NCBI RefSeq assembly: GCF_030296555.1
Contig: NZ_AP027728.1
Span: forward strand, 1,612,001 to 1,676,000
Source: Microbacterium suwonense
Lineage (GTDB): Bacteria > Actinomycetota > Actinomycetes > Actinomycetales > Microbacteriaceae
Length of the DNA stretch: 64,000 bases
Reading direction: 5' to 3'
In this document: piece after piece, positions 9,547-17,352 of the stretch
Position numbering within the stretch: position 1 is the stretch's first letter
Layout of the letters: each line of letters opens with the position of its first letter
Notes under the pieces: model-generated
What the model saw: the letters and a program-made list of their open reading frames with translations, nothing else
Databases searched by the model: none
Told to the model about the DNA's origin: nothing
Made by a program: the position numbers and the translations under genes

Positions 9547-10993
9547 ATGGCGCGCGCGACGGTGATCGGCAGCGGACCGAACGGGCTGGCTGCTGCCGTC
9601 GCGCTGGCACGAGCCGGCTACCGGGTCGAGGTGCGGGAGGCGGCCGGCGTCGTCGGCGGCGGGGTGCGCACAGCTCCCGGCCCACTGCCCGGTTTCGTCT
9701 CCGACGTCTGCTCGGCCGTGCACCCGGCCGCGCTGGCCTCCCCGTTCTTCCGGGCGTTCGGGATCGCCGAACGCGTGGACTGGATCGTCCCGGAGATCTC
9801 CTACGCGCATCCGCTGGATGGCGGCCGGGCGGCGATCGCCTGGCACGACATCGACCGGACCGCGCAGGCTCTGGGCTCAGACGCACGCGCCTGGTACGCC
9901 CTGCTGCGTCCGCTCGTGCGGCATATCGAGGGCGTGGTCGACTTCACCGGCAACCAGCTGCTGCGGTGGCCGGCCGATCCGGTCGCGGCGGCGCGGTTCG
10001 GCATCCGGATGCTGGAGCAGGGCACCCCGCTGGCTCGCCGCACCCTGCGCACCGAAGAGGGTGCGGCACTGCTGTCGGGCGTGCTCGCGCATGCCAACGC
10101 CCCGCTGCCCTCGCTCAGCGCGGCCGCAGCGGGTCTGCTGCTCGCCGCGCACGGTCATGCCGGCGGCTGGGCGTATCCGAGGAGGCGCGCAGCGCATCGC
10201 CGACGCGCTGGCATCCGATCTCGAAGCGCACGGCGGCAGCATCCGCACCGGCGAGCACGTGCACGATCTGCGCGGGCTGGACTGGGGCGACCCCCGGCGC
10301 GGCGACCTGCTCGTGCTGAACACCTCGCCGCGACTCGCCCTCACCCACCCCGACGTCCCGGCGGGCTATGCACGGGCGCTGCGCGCCTACCGGTACGGTC
10401 CTGCGGCCGCGAAGGTCGACTTCGCCCTGGACGGGCCGATCCCCTGGGCGAACCCGGATGTCGCACGTGCACCGACGGTGCACCTGGGCGGCACGCGCGA
10501 GGAGGTGTGGGCCAGCGAGAACGCCGTCGCCCGCGGCACGGTCGGCAAGCGCCCGTACGTGCTCGCCGTGCAGCCGTCGGTGCTCGATGACACCCGGGCC
10601 CCGGCGGGCAAGGCGGTGCTGTGGACCTACATCCATGTGCCGGCCGGATCGGAGCTGGATGCCACTGAGCTGGTCACGGCTCAGGTCGAGCGCTTCGCGC
10701 CGGGATTCCGCGACCGGGTGCGAGAGAGCCACGCCGTGCCGGCATCCGCACGGGAGATGCTCAATCCCGCCGAGCTCGGCGGCGACATCTTCGGCGGGGC
10801 CTTCACGATGCTTCAGGCCGTGCGGCGCCCGGTGGTCTCCCGCGCACCGTGGCGCACCCCGATGCGCGGCGTGTACCTGGCATCCGCCTCCACCCCGCCC
10901 GGCCCCGGTGTCACCGGGATGCCGGGCTGGCTCGCCGCGCGCACCGCGCTGCGCGACGCCGGCTTGCCGCACACCCTCCCCGACCTGTTCTGA
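9547..10993 (+). CDS. Phytoene desaturase-like NAD(P)/FAD oxidoreductase, apparent frameshift
   Basis: A flavoprotein of the CrtI/amine oxidase fold, about 480 residues. It opens with the dinucleotide-binding motif VIGSGPNGLAAAVALARAGYRVEVREA. The C-terminus carries the typical PGPGVTGMPGWLAA closing segment. The frame changes near 10178-10186: the first part runs to GGWAYP and the second resumes at GGAQRIADALASDLEAHGG, the usual family continuation. Unlike the other frameshifts here, the offset needs one extra or two missing bases and is not in a long homopolymer. The substrate is unknown. Such proteins occur outside carotenoid pathways and no carotenoid genes are nearby. Confidence 0.85.
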
Positions 10994-11064
10994 AGCCCGT
11001 CTATTTGTGCCGAATGCGGGCGAAAGCCACGGGTTCCGCCGCATTTGGCACAAATAGACGGGCT
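10994..11064. repeat. Long imperfect palindrome (26-bp arms)
   Basis: The arms 10994-11019 and 11039-11064 match at 25 of 26 positions (one mismatch, G/U-compatible on the + strand) around a 19-base loop. The arm starts AGCCCGTCTATTTGTGCC. It begins directly after the flavoprotein stop codon and ends 46 bases before the DNA ligase gene. It may terminate transcription, but the stem is far longer than a normal terminator and has no T-run. A second palindrome with the same CCCGTCTAT outer word lies after the ligase gene. Confidence 0.8.
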
Positions 11065-11110
11065 GTGACGCGGGGTTGCGGATGCGGGCGGCACGGGCGC
11101 TAATGGGAAC

Positions 11111-12145
11111 ATGTACGACATCCCCGCGCCGATGCTCGCGAAGGCCGCCGCGTCCGTCCCGGATCCGGCGAAACGGCCGCTGCTGTACGAACCGAAGTGG
11201 GACGGATTCCGCGGCCTGATCGGGTGGGACGGCTCGACCCTCGAGATCGGGTCACGCGGCGCGAAGCCGCTCACGCGCTACTTCCCCGAGCTCGTCGAAC
11301 AGCTGCCGGAGCTGCTGCCCGGCCCGTGCCTGCTGGACGGCGAGATCGTCGTGGCGACCGGATCCGCCGGCGCACAGCGCCTGGACTGGGAGGCGCTCAG
11401 CCAGCGCATCCACCCCGCGGCGACCCGGGTGGCCAAGCTGGCGGTCGAGACCCCGGCGATGTTCGTCGCGTTCGATCTGCTCGCCGTCGGCGACGAGGAT
11501 CTGCAGCAGCATCCGTTCCGCGAACGCCGCGCGCGACTGGAGCGGATGCTGCACGGCGCGCGCGCTCCGCTGCACCTGACCCGCACGACCGAGGATCCCG
11601 ACCTCGCCCGGCGCTGGCTGGCGGAGTTCGAGGGTGCCGGTCTCGACGGTGTGGTCGCCAAACCGCTGGATGAGCCGTACGCGCCGGGGAAGCGCGCGCT
11701 GATCAAGATCAAGCACGTGCGCACCGCCGATGTGGTCGCACTGGGCTACCGCGTGCACAAGAGCGGCTCCGGCGTCGGCTCGCTGCTGGTCGGGCTGTAC
11801 GGCGATGACGGCGTGCTGCGGCAGGTGGGCGGCGTGGCGGCGTGGACGGATGCCATGCGGAAGCAGCTCGTCGACGACCTCGCGCCCCTGGTGGAGCGCG
11901 ACGAGTCCGGGGAGGCGGTGGTCGGCGAGGGCGAGCGCTCCCGGTTCACCGGCGCGAAGGACGTGTCGTTCGTGCGGCTGCGGCCCGAGCGCGTGCTGGA
12001 GGTGCGCTACGACCAGCTGGAGGGCGTGCGCTTCCGGCACACGGTGCAGTTCGAGCGCTGGCGTCCGGACCGGGATGCGTCATCGTGCACCTACGATCAG
12101 CTCGACACGGTGGCCGGCTACGACCTCGCCGACGTGCTGGCCTGA
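11111..12145 (+). CDS. ATP-dependent DNA ligase (LigC/LigD-ligase type)
   Basis: Seals DNA nicks using ATP. The 344-residue protein has the nucleotidyltransferase motif I EPKWDGFR with the adenylated lysine at residue 29, then DGEIVV (motif III region), EGLDG-type VVAKPLDEPYAPGKR and IKIKHVRTADVVA (motifs IV-V), and a C-terminal OB-fold. This is the stand-alone ligase architecture of actinobacterial LigC, or of the ligase part of LigD. The LigD-type primase-polymerase gene lies convergent and next to it, so the two probably act together in a break or gap repair pathway. No Ku gene is in the window. Long palindromes bracket the gene. Confidence 0.93.
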   Translation: MYDIPAPMLAKAAASVPDPAKRPLLYEPKWDGFRGLIGWDGSTLEIGSRGAKPLTRYFPELVEQLPELLPGPCLLDGEIVVATGSAGAQRLDWEALSQRIHPAATRVAKLAVETPAMFVAFDLLAVGDEDLQQHPFRERRARLERMLHGARAPLHLTRTTEDPDLARRWLAEFEGAGLDGVVAKPLDEPYAPGKRALIKIKHVRTADVVALGYRVHKSGSGVGSLLVGLYGDDGVLRQVGGVAAWTDAMRKQLVDDLAPLVERDESGEAVVGEGERSRFTGAKDVSFVRLRPERVLEVRYDQLEGVRFRHTVQFERWRPDRDASSCTYDQLDTVAGYDLADVLA

Positions 12146-12159
12146 TCCGCCCCGAACCA

Positions 12160-12225
12160 CCCGTCTATATGGCGCGTATGCACGGTTTCGAGGGGTTTTC
12201 CGTGCACGCGCGCCATATAGACGGG
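12160..12225. repeat. Long imperfect palindrome (26-bp arms) between convergent repair genes
   Basis: The arms 12160-12185 and 12200-12225 match at 24 of 26 positions around a 14-base loop. The outer word is again CCCGTCTAT, as in the palindrome at 10994, while the inner sequence differs. It sits between the 3' ends of the ligase and the convergent primase-polymerase gene, where a bidirectional terminator would be expected. Confidence 0.8.
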
Positions 12226-12253
12226 TTCTGGACGGGGTTGCGGGGAGGGCGGG

Positions 12254-13321
12254 TCACTCGTCCCAGTTCTCGGCGACCTTCTTGCTGGGCTGCACGCGCG
12301 GGGGCTCGCCGGGCATCTTCGGGAACTCCGGCGGGAACGACAGCTCGCCCAGGCCGTCGGAGAGGTCGCGCTCCCACCACTCCAGCAGCGTGTCGATGCG
12401 CCCGGGGGCATCCTGCATCCGTGCCCACGGGTCGCCGACCTCGGCCAGTCGCGCGGGGATGCTCCGCACCGTGAACCGCGTCGGATCCAGCTCGTCGAGC
12501 TCCTCCCACTCCAGCGGTGTCGACACCGGCGCACCGACCTTCGCGCGCGGACTGTACGCGCCGGCCATCGTGCGGTCGCGGTTGGCCTGGTTGAAGTCGA
12601 CGAAGATGCGCTCGCCGCGCTCCTCCTTCCACCAGCTCATCGTGACGGCATCCGGCATCCGCCGCTCCAGCTCGCGACCGGCGGCGATCACCGCATGCCG
12701 CACCGTGAGGAACTCCCACTCCGGCACGATCGGGCAGAACACGTGCAGGCCGCGGTTGCCGCTGGTCTTGATGAACGGCTCCAGGCCCGCCTCCTGCAGC
12801 ACGGCGCGCAGCCCGTGCGCGGCGGAGACAGCCTCGGCGATGCCGGTCCCCGGCTGCGGATCCAGGTCGATGCGCAGCTCCACCGGGTTGTCGGTGTCGG
12901 CTGCCAGCGAGGCCCACGGATGGAAGACGATCGTGTTCATCTGCACGGCCCAGACGATGGCGCTGGCACGGTTCAACACGATCTGGGGGTGGCTGCGCCC
13001 CGAGTTGTAGGTGACGGTGACGGCATCCACGAAGTCGGGCGCGCCCTTGGGCGGGTTCTTCGAGAAGAAGCCGCCGGCCCCGGGGTCGGCATCCGGGTCT
13101 GCGGAGCGGATGCCGTCACGGAACCGCTCCAACGACACCGGGCGGTGCCCGTTCGCCGCGAGGAACGGCTCCGACACCTGCTGCACGTAGTCGGCGTACT
13201 CGGCTTTAGTGATGCCGTCTTCACCCGGCACCGGCCAGACGACCCGGTTCGGGCTGGACAGCGACACCTCGCGTTCGCCGTCGGTGTCGGTCACGGTCAG
13301 AGTCACGCGCTCAGAGGCCAT
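12254..13321 (-). CDS. LigD-type primase-polymerase domain protein
   Basis: An archaeo-eukaryotic primase superfamily polymerase of the LigD PolDom/PrimPol type (355 residues), used in bacterial end joining and gap filling. Metal-binding motif I is DLD at 152-154 (RIDLDPQPG), the nucleotide-binding SGxRGxH motif is at 187-193 (TSGNRGLHVF), and a second acidic motif is in FVDFNQANRDRT. Upstream segments such as NRVVWP and FFSKNPPKGAPDF are typical. It is a separate polypeptide converging on the DNA ligase gene, in contrast to the fused LigD of mycobacteria. Start: ATG whose complement is at 13319-13321. Confidence 0.93.
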   Translation of the reverse strand: MASERVTLTVTDTDGEREVSLSSPNRVVWPVPGEDGITKAEYADYVQQVSEPFLAANGHRPVSLERFRDGIRSADPDADPGAGGFFSKNPPKGAPDFVDAVTVTYNSGRSHPQIVLNRASAIVWAVQMNTIVFHPWASLAADTDNPVELRIDLDPQPGTGIAEAVSAAHGLRAVLQEAGLEPFIKTSGNRGLHVFCPIVPEWEFLTVRHAVIAAGRELERRMPDAVTMSWWKEERGERIFVDFNQANRDRTMAGAYSPRAKVGAPVSTPLEWEELDELDPTRFTVRSIPARLAEVGDPWARMQDAPGRIDTLLEWWERDLSDGLGELSFPPEFPKMPGEPPRVQPSKKVAENWDE

Positions 13322-13383
13322 GACCCGACCTTAGGTGCTCGGCGCGCGCGGGGACAGGGGTTGCGCGAACCGACAGGAACCCG

Positions 13384-14519
13384 TCAGAAAACGGATGCCG
13401 GCAGCGAGTCCGGTGCGTACAGCGCGCGGGCCAGGCCGTCCATGATGTCGGGGATGCGCGTGCCGCCGGCGAAGATCTCGGTATCGGCGGCGTCGATGAT
13501 GCGGCGGTGCTCGCCTGCCTTCGTGAGGGCGATGCTGGGCTGCGCCTCGAGCAGTCCGTCGATGCCGCCGGCGCTCTCGAGACCCTTGGTCATCACGAGG
13601 ATCACATCCGGGTCGATGCGCATGAGTGCTTCCGGTGTCATCGGCCGCTCCCCACCCAGCCGATCTCGGTGGCGACGTCGATCGCACCGACGGAGTCGAT
13701 CAGCGAGTCGGCGCCGCTGCCCTCGCCGAACAGGTAGTAGATGCCGGCCGTGCCGCGCACGTACAGGAACGCCACTCGGGGTCGCCTGTTCTCGTCGGTC
13801 GGCGCGAGGCGCGCGATCTCGGCGCTCTTCTGCGCGATCGCATCGTCGAGCGCGTCGATCAGCTCGTCGGCGGACGAGGCCGTGCCCAGCGCCTCGGCGA
13901 TCGTGCGGATGGCCTGATACGTGGATTCCGGGTCGGTGGCGCGGGGCACCGTGACGACGGGGATGCCCGCGTCGCCCAGCTGCAGCACCACATCGGTGGG
14001 TCCGATCGATCCGTCGGTGAGGATCAGCGTCGGATCGAGCGACAGCACGGCCTCGGCGTCGACGGTGTGGCCCTTCTTGGTGACCACGGGCAGGTCGCCG
14101 GTATCGGACAGGTCGGTGGCGACGTCGCGCCCCACCAGGCGGTCGCCGAACCCGAGGGCGTCGACGAGCTCGGCGGTGGTTCCGCTGAGCGAGAGCGCGA
14201 TGATCCGCGACGTGTCCGTCACCGTCACCTGGCGTCGGCCGTTTCCGTCATCGGAGGTGACGGTGACGGGCAGCTCGGGCTCGGATGCCGTGATCGGTGT
14301 GAGGCTGGGGCCGCCGATGATGACGGTCGAGGGCCCTTCGACAGTGCGAGGGTCGGCGACCGGTGTCAGCTCGGACAACGGGGGAAGCTCGACCGCCGTC
14401 TTCTGCGCCGACGATTTCTCGCCCGCCGCCTCCTGTGCGGTGGCTGCCTGGCAGGCCACCAGGGAGAGGGCGAGGAGGATGCCGCCGGCTGCAGTCAGGA
14501 GGGGACGGATGCCGCGCAT
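13384..14519 (-). CDS. hmuT: Heme ABC transporter substrate-binding lipoprotein HmuT, apparent frameshift
   Basis: Surface lipoprotein expected to bind heme and deliver it to HmuUV. The precursor has a signal peptide with lipobox LVAC, then a periplasmic-binding fold of the FecB/BtuF type (SRIIALSLSGTTAELVDALGFGDRLVGRDV; VLSLDPTLILTD). As written the frame ends at GWVGSGR. The remainder (ERPMTPEALMRIDPDVILVMTKGLES) continues after adding one base to the C run at 13650-13653, giving about 378 residues. I prefer the ATG at 14519 (GAAAGG upstream) to the GTG at 14534. It is divergent from hmuU, with an iron box between them. Confidence 0.9.
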
Positions 14520-14545
14520 GCGCGCCTTTCTCACGGGTTCGGGCT

Positions 14546-14564
14546 TAAGGTAAGCCTAGCCTAA
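14546..14564. promoter_or_regulatory. DtxR/IdeR-type iron box in the hmuT-hmuU divergent promoter
   Basis: TAAGGTAAGCCTAGCCTAA is an imperfect palindrome close to the DtxR consensus (TTAGGTTAGSCTAACCTAA). It sits between divergent hmuT and hmuU, ten bases before the hmuU start codon. Binding by an iron-loaded DtxR-family repressor would shut off both transcripts when iron is plentiful. Two more copies of the motif lie in the same locus. Confidence 0.85.
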
Positions 14565-14573
14565 GATAGTCGG

Positions 14574-15658
14574 GTGCCCTCTGACTTCGCCGTGTCCGCC
14601 CCCGCCCGTCGGCGCAGGTCGGATCCGCTGGGGATGCCGGCCCTGCTCGCCGTCGGGCTCACGATCGCGCTCCTGGCTGCGCTGATCATCACCACGGGGG
14701 TCGGCCAGCTCAATGTGCCGCCCGCACAGGTGCTGGGCACGCTGCTCGAGCCGCTCGGCATCCGCGGGCTGCCGCTCCCCGAGCTGGAGACCGCGCAGCG
14801 GGGGCTGTGGACGATCCGGTTCCCGCGTGCCGCCATGGCGGCGATCGTCGGCGCGGCGCTCGCCGTCGCGGGACTGCTGATGCAGGCGATCTTCGGCAAC
14901 CCGCTCGCCGAGCCCGGCGTGGTGGGCGTCTCCTCGGGCGCCGCCGTCGGGGCGGGGTGTGCATCGTCTTCGGTCTCAACGCGTTCGGGGAGTGGACGGT
15001 GCCCGCGTTCGCGTTCGTCGCAGGGCTCGGCGTCAGCCTGGTCGTGTACGGCCTGAGCCGGGCGGAGGGCCGCACCGAGGTCGTGACGCTGGTGCTCACC
15101 GGCATCGCCGTGAACGCGGTGGCCGGCGCGGCGATCGCCCTGCTCACCTTTCTGGGCGACACGCAGTCCCGCGAGCAGATCGTGTTCTGGCAGCTCGGCA
15201 GCCTGGCCGGCAGCCGCTGGTCGCAGGTGCTGATCTGCGTGGTGCTGCTGGTCGGCGGCCTGATCGCCGCCTACCTGGTGGCGCACCGCCTGGATCTGCT
15301 CGCCCTCGGCGAGCGCAGCGCGCGCCATCTGGGCGTGCACGTGGAGCGGCTGCGGCTGTTCACGATCGTCGTGGTCGCCCTGCTGGTGGGATCGGCGGTG
15401 GCCTTCGCCGGCATCATCGCGTTCGTCGGCCTGGTCATCCCGCACCTGATGCGCATGATCCTGGGACCGGCCCATCTGCCGCTGATCACCGCCAGCGCCC
15501 TGGGCGGCGCGCTGCTGCTCACGCTCGCCGACCTCGGCGCCCGCACGATCGTGCCGATGGCGGATATGCCGCTGGGCATCCTCACCTCGCTGGTGGGCGG
15601 GCCGTTCTTCTTCTGGATGCTGCGACGCACCCGGAGAACCTCGGGAGGCTGGGCATGA
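14574..15658 (+). CDS. hmuU: Heme ABC transporter permease HmuU (FecCD family), apparent frameshift
   Basis: Membrane permease of the FecCD/BtuC family, about 361 residues and some ten membrane segments, moving heme across the cytoplasmic membrane. Family marks are [39 protein letters not shown], and the C-terminal [11 protein letters not shown] and [18 protein letters not shown]. The frame breaks after SGAAVGAG. Adding one G to the run at 14954-14957 joins it to [16 protein letters not shown]. The start is a GTG. The stop codon overlaps the hmuV start (ATGA), so translation is coupled. Controlled by the iron box just upstream. Confidence 0.9.
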
Positions 15659-16431
15659 GCGCTGTTCCGGTCTGCGCCCTGCGCGGCGCCACGGTGATCC
15701 GCTCCGGGAACGTGCTGCTGGACGGGGTCGACCTCGAGCTGCATGCCGGCGAGGTGCTCGCAGTGCTGGGCCCGAACGGCGCCGGCAAGTCCACCCTGCT
15801 GGGTGTGCTGGCCGGTGACATCGCCGTCGAGCACGGCGAGGTGGAGTTCGCAGGCAGGCCGCTCGCCGCTTGGAGTCTGGGCGAGCTGTCCCGCCGGCGC
15901 GGCGTGCTGCTGCAGGACAATCGCACGGCCTTCCCGTTCACGGTGCAGGAGGTCGTGGAGATGGGCCGCGCGCCGTGGCGGCGCACGGCGCAGGCGGACG
16001 AGGATGCGGATGCCGTCGCCTGGGCGCTGGAGATCGCCGACGTCACGCATCTGGCTGCACGCCGTGTGCCCTCGCTGTCGGGCGGCGAGCGCGCCCGCGC
16101 CGCTTTCGCCAGGGTGATCGCCGGACGCACCGGGGCGGTGTTCCTCGACGAGCCGACGGCCGCACTGGACATCGGCCATCAGGAGGCGCTGCTCACCCGC
16201 GCCCGCGACCTCGCACTCGATGGCGCGGCGGTGCTCGTCGTGCTGCACGATCTGAACCTGGCCGCCGCCTACGCGGATCGGGTGATGCTGCTGCAGCAGG
16301 GCGCGGTCGCGGCCGTCGGAACGGCAGATGAGGTGCTCACCGCGGCGAACGTCTCGAGCGTCTACCGCACGCCGGTGGAGGTGATCCCCCACCCGGTGAC
16401 CGGGCGGGGGATCATCGTTCCCTTGCGCTGA
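15655..16431 (+). CDS. hmuV: Heme ABC transporter ATP-binding protein HmuV
   Basis: ATPase of the heme importer, 258 residues. Walker A is LGPNGAGKST, the signature is LSGGERARAAFARV, Walker B is VFLDEPTAALD, and the switch histidine is in LHDLNLAAAYAD. The ATG at 15655 overlaps the hmuU stop codon and has GGGAGG seven bases upstream. Same operon as hmuU. It converges on the single-domain HtaA gene with a 13-base gap. Confidence 0.95.
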   Translation: MSAVPVCALRGATVIRSGNVLLDGVDLELHAGEVLAVLGPNGAGKSTLLGVLAGDIAVEHGEVEFAGRPLAAWSLGELSRRRGVLLQDNRTAFPFTVQEVVEMGRAPWRRTAQADEDADAVAWALEIADVTHLAARRVPSLSGGERARAAFARVIAGRTGAVFLDEPTAALDIGHQEALLTRARDLALDGAAVLVVLHDLNLAAAYADRVMLLQQGAVAAVGTADEVLTAANVSSVYRTPVEVIPHPVTGRGIIVPLR

Positions 16432-16444
16432 GCGCGGACGCGGC

Positions 16445-17278
16445 TCACCCCCGCCGGCGTCGGCGCGCGATCAGGAACCCTCCGGTCGCTGCGGCGATCG
16501 CGACCACAGCGCCGCCGCCGATGGCGAACGGCACCCACCCGGCGCTCTCGCCGGGCGTCTCCTCCTCGGGCGTCTCGGTGCCCGCCTCCGGCGCCTCCGC
16601 GGCGGGTGTCTCATCGGCAGCGGAGTCACCGGCGGAGGTCTCGGAATCGGCGGTCGGGCAGGACAGCTGCACGTCCACCGTCACCGGGTCCAGCTCGTCG
16701 CCGGCTTCGTAGAAGCCTCCGAAGGCCGGCGCACCCGCATCCGTCAGCACGGCTGGCGCATCTGCGACAGCGGCGGTTCCGGCCGAGGCATCGACGACGA
16801 TCGGCTCGCCCAGCGCACCGACCTCTGCCTGCTTCTCGTCCACCGCGGGGGCGCCCGAGGTGTCGGTGCTGCGTACATCCAGCTGTAGCGTCGCCGTGCC
16901 GTCCTCGGCGATGACGATGCTCGGCGAGGCGAGCGTCATGTCCAGCACGCCGCCGTGCCCGGTGAAGTGCACTGTGCCGGCGAAGGCGATCGTGCCGGCA
17001 CCGGTGGCCGCGTCGATCTCGCCACTGGCACCGGCGAAGGTGAACGAGGGCGTCTCGTAGGTCGCGCCGGCGGTCGCCTCCCAGGAACCTTTGGCGATGC
17101 TTCCGGAGATGTAGGAGCGGAAGCTCTCTTTCACACCCCACGTCATCGTGCCCGATTCGATGCTGCAGCCCTCGGCCGCGGCGGCGGGTGCACTGACCAG
17201 GCAGATGGGCACGAGGGTGGCGACCGCAGCCAGCAGCAGTGCGGATCTGCGGCGATGGTTCCTCACGGAACTTCTCAT
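16445..17278 (-). CDS. HtaA-domain heme-binding protein, membrane-anchored (single domain)
   Basis: A 277-residue exported protein: signal peptide ending near AAAAEG, one HtaA domain (CSIESGTMTWGVKESFRSYISGSIAKGSW through GGFYEAGDELDPV), an acidic Pro/Glu/Ala-rich spacer, then a transmembrane helix with a positively charged tail (ARRRRRG). In Corynebacterium, HtaA-domain proteins bind hemoglobin-derived heme at the surface and pass it to HmuT. This one resembles the smaller HtaB/HtaC type. It lies downstream of the large HtaA gene, separated by a strong hairpin, with its own AGAGGAC ribosome binding site. Confidence 0.9.
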   Translation of the reverse strand: MRSSVRNHRRRSALLLAAVATLVPICLVSAPAAAAEGCSIESGTMTWGVKESFRSYISGSIAKGSWEATAGATYETPSFTFAGASGEIDAATGAGTIAFAGTVHFTGHGGVLDMTLASPSIVIAEDGTATLQLDVRSTDTSGAPAVDEKQAEVGALGEPIVVDASAGTAAVADAPAVLTDAGAPAFGGFYEAGDELDPVTVDVQLSCPTADSETSAGDSAADETPAAEAPEAGTETPEEETPGESAGWVPFAIGGGAVVAIAAATGGFLIARRRRRG

Positions 17279-17296
17279 GGTTGTCCTCTCTCATCC

Positions 17297-17336
17297 GGAT
17301 GCGGGGTGCCCCTGCGCAGAAGGGCACCCCGCATCC
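17297..17336 (-). terminator. Strong hairpin between the two HtaA genes
   Basis: A perfect 15-bp stem (17297-17311 with 17322-17336; GGATGCGGGGTGCCC) and a ten-base loop lie 16 bases past the large HtaA stop codon and 18 bases before the next start. It should end or attenuate transcription, giving less of the smaller HtaA protein, or it may protect the upstream mRNA. Confidence 0.85.
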
Positions 17337-17352
17337 GTTCAGCCGATGGCGG

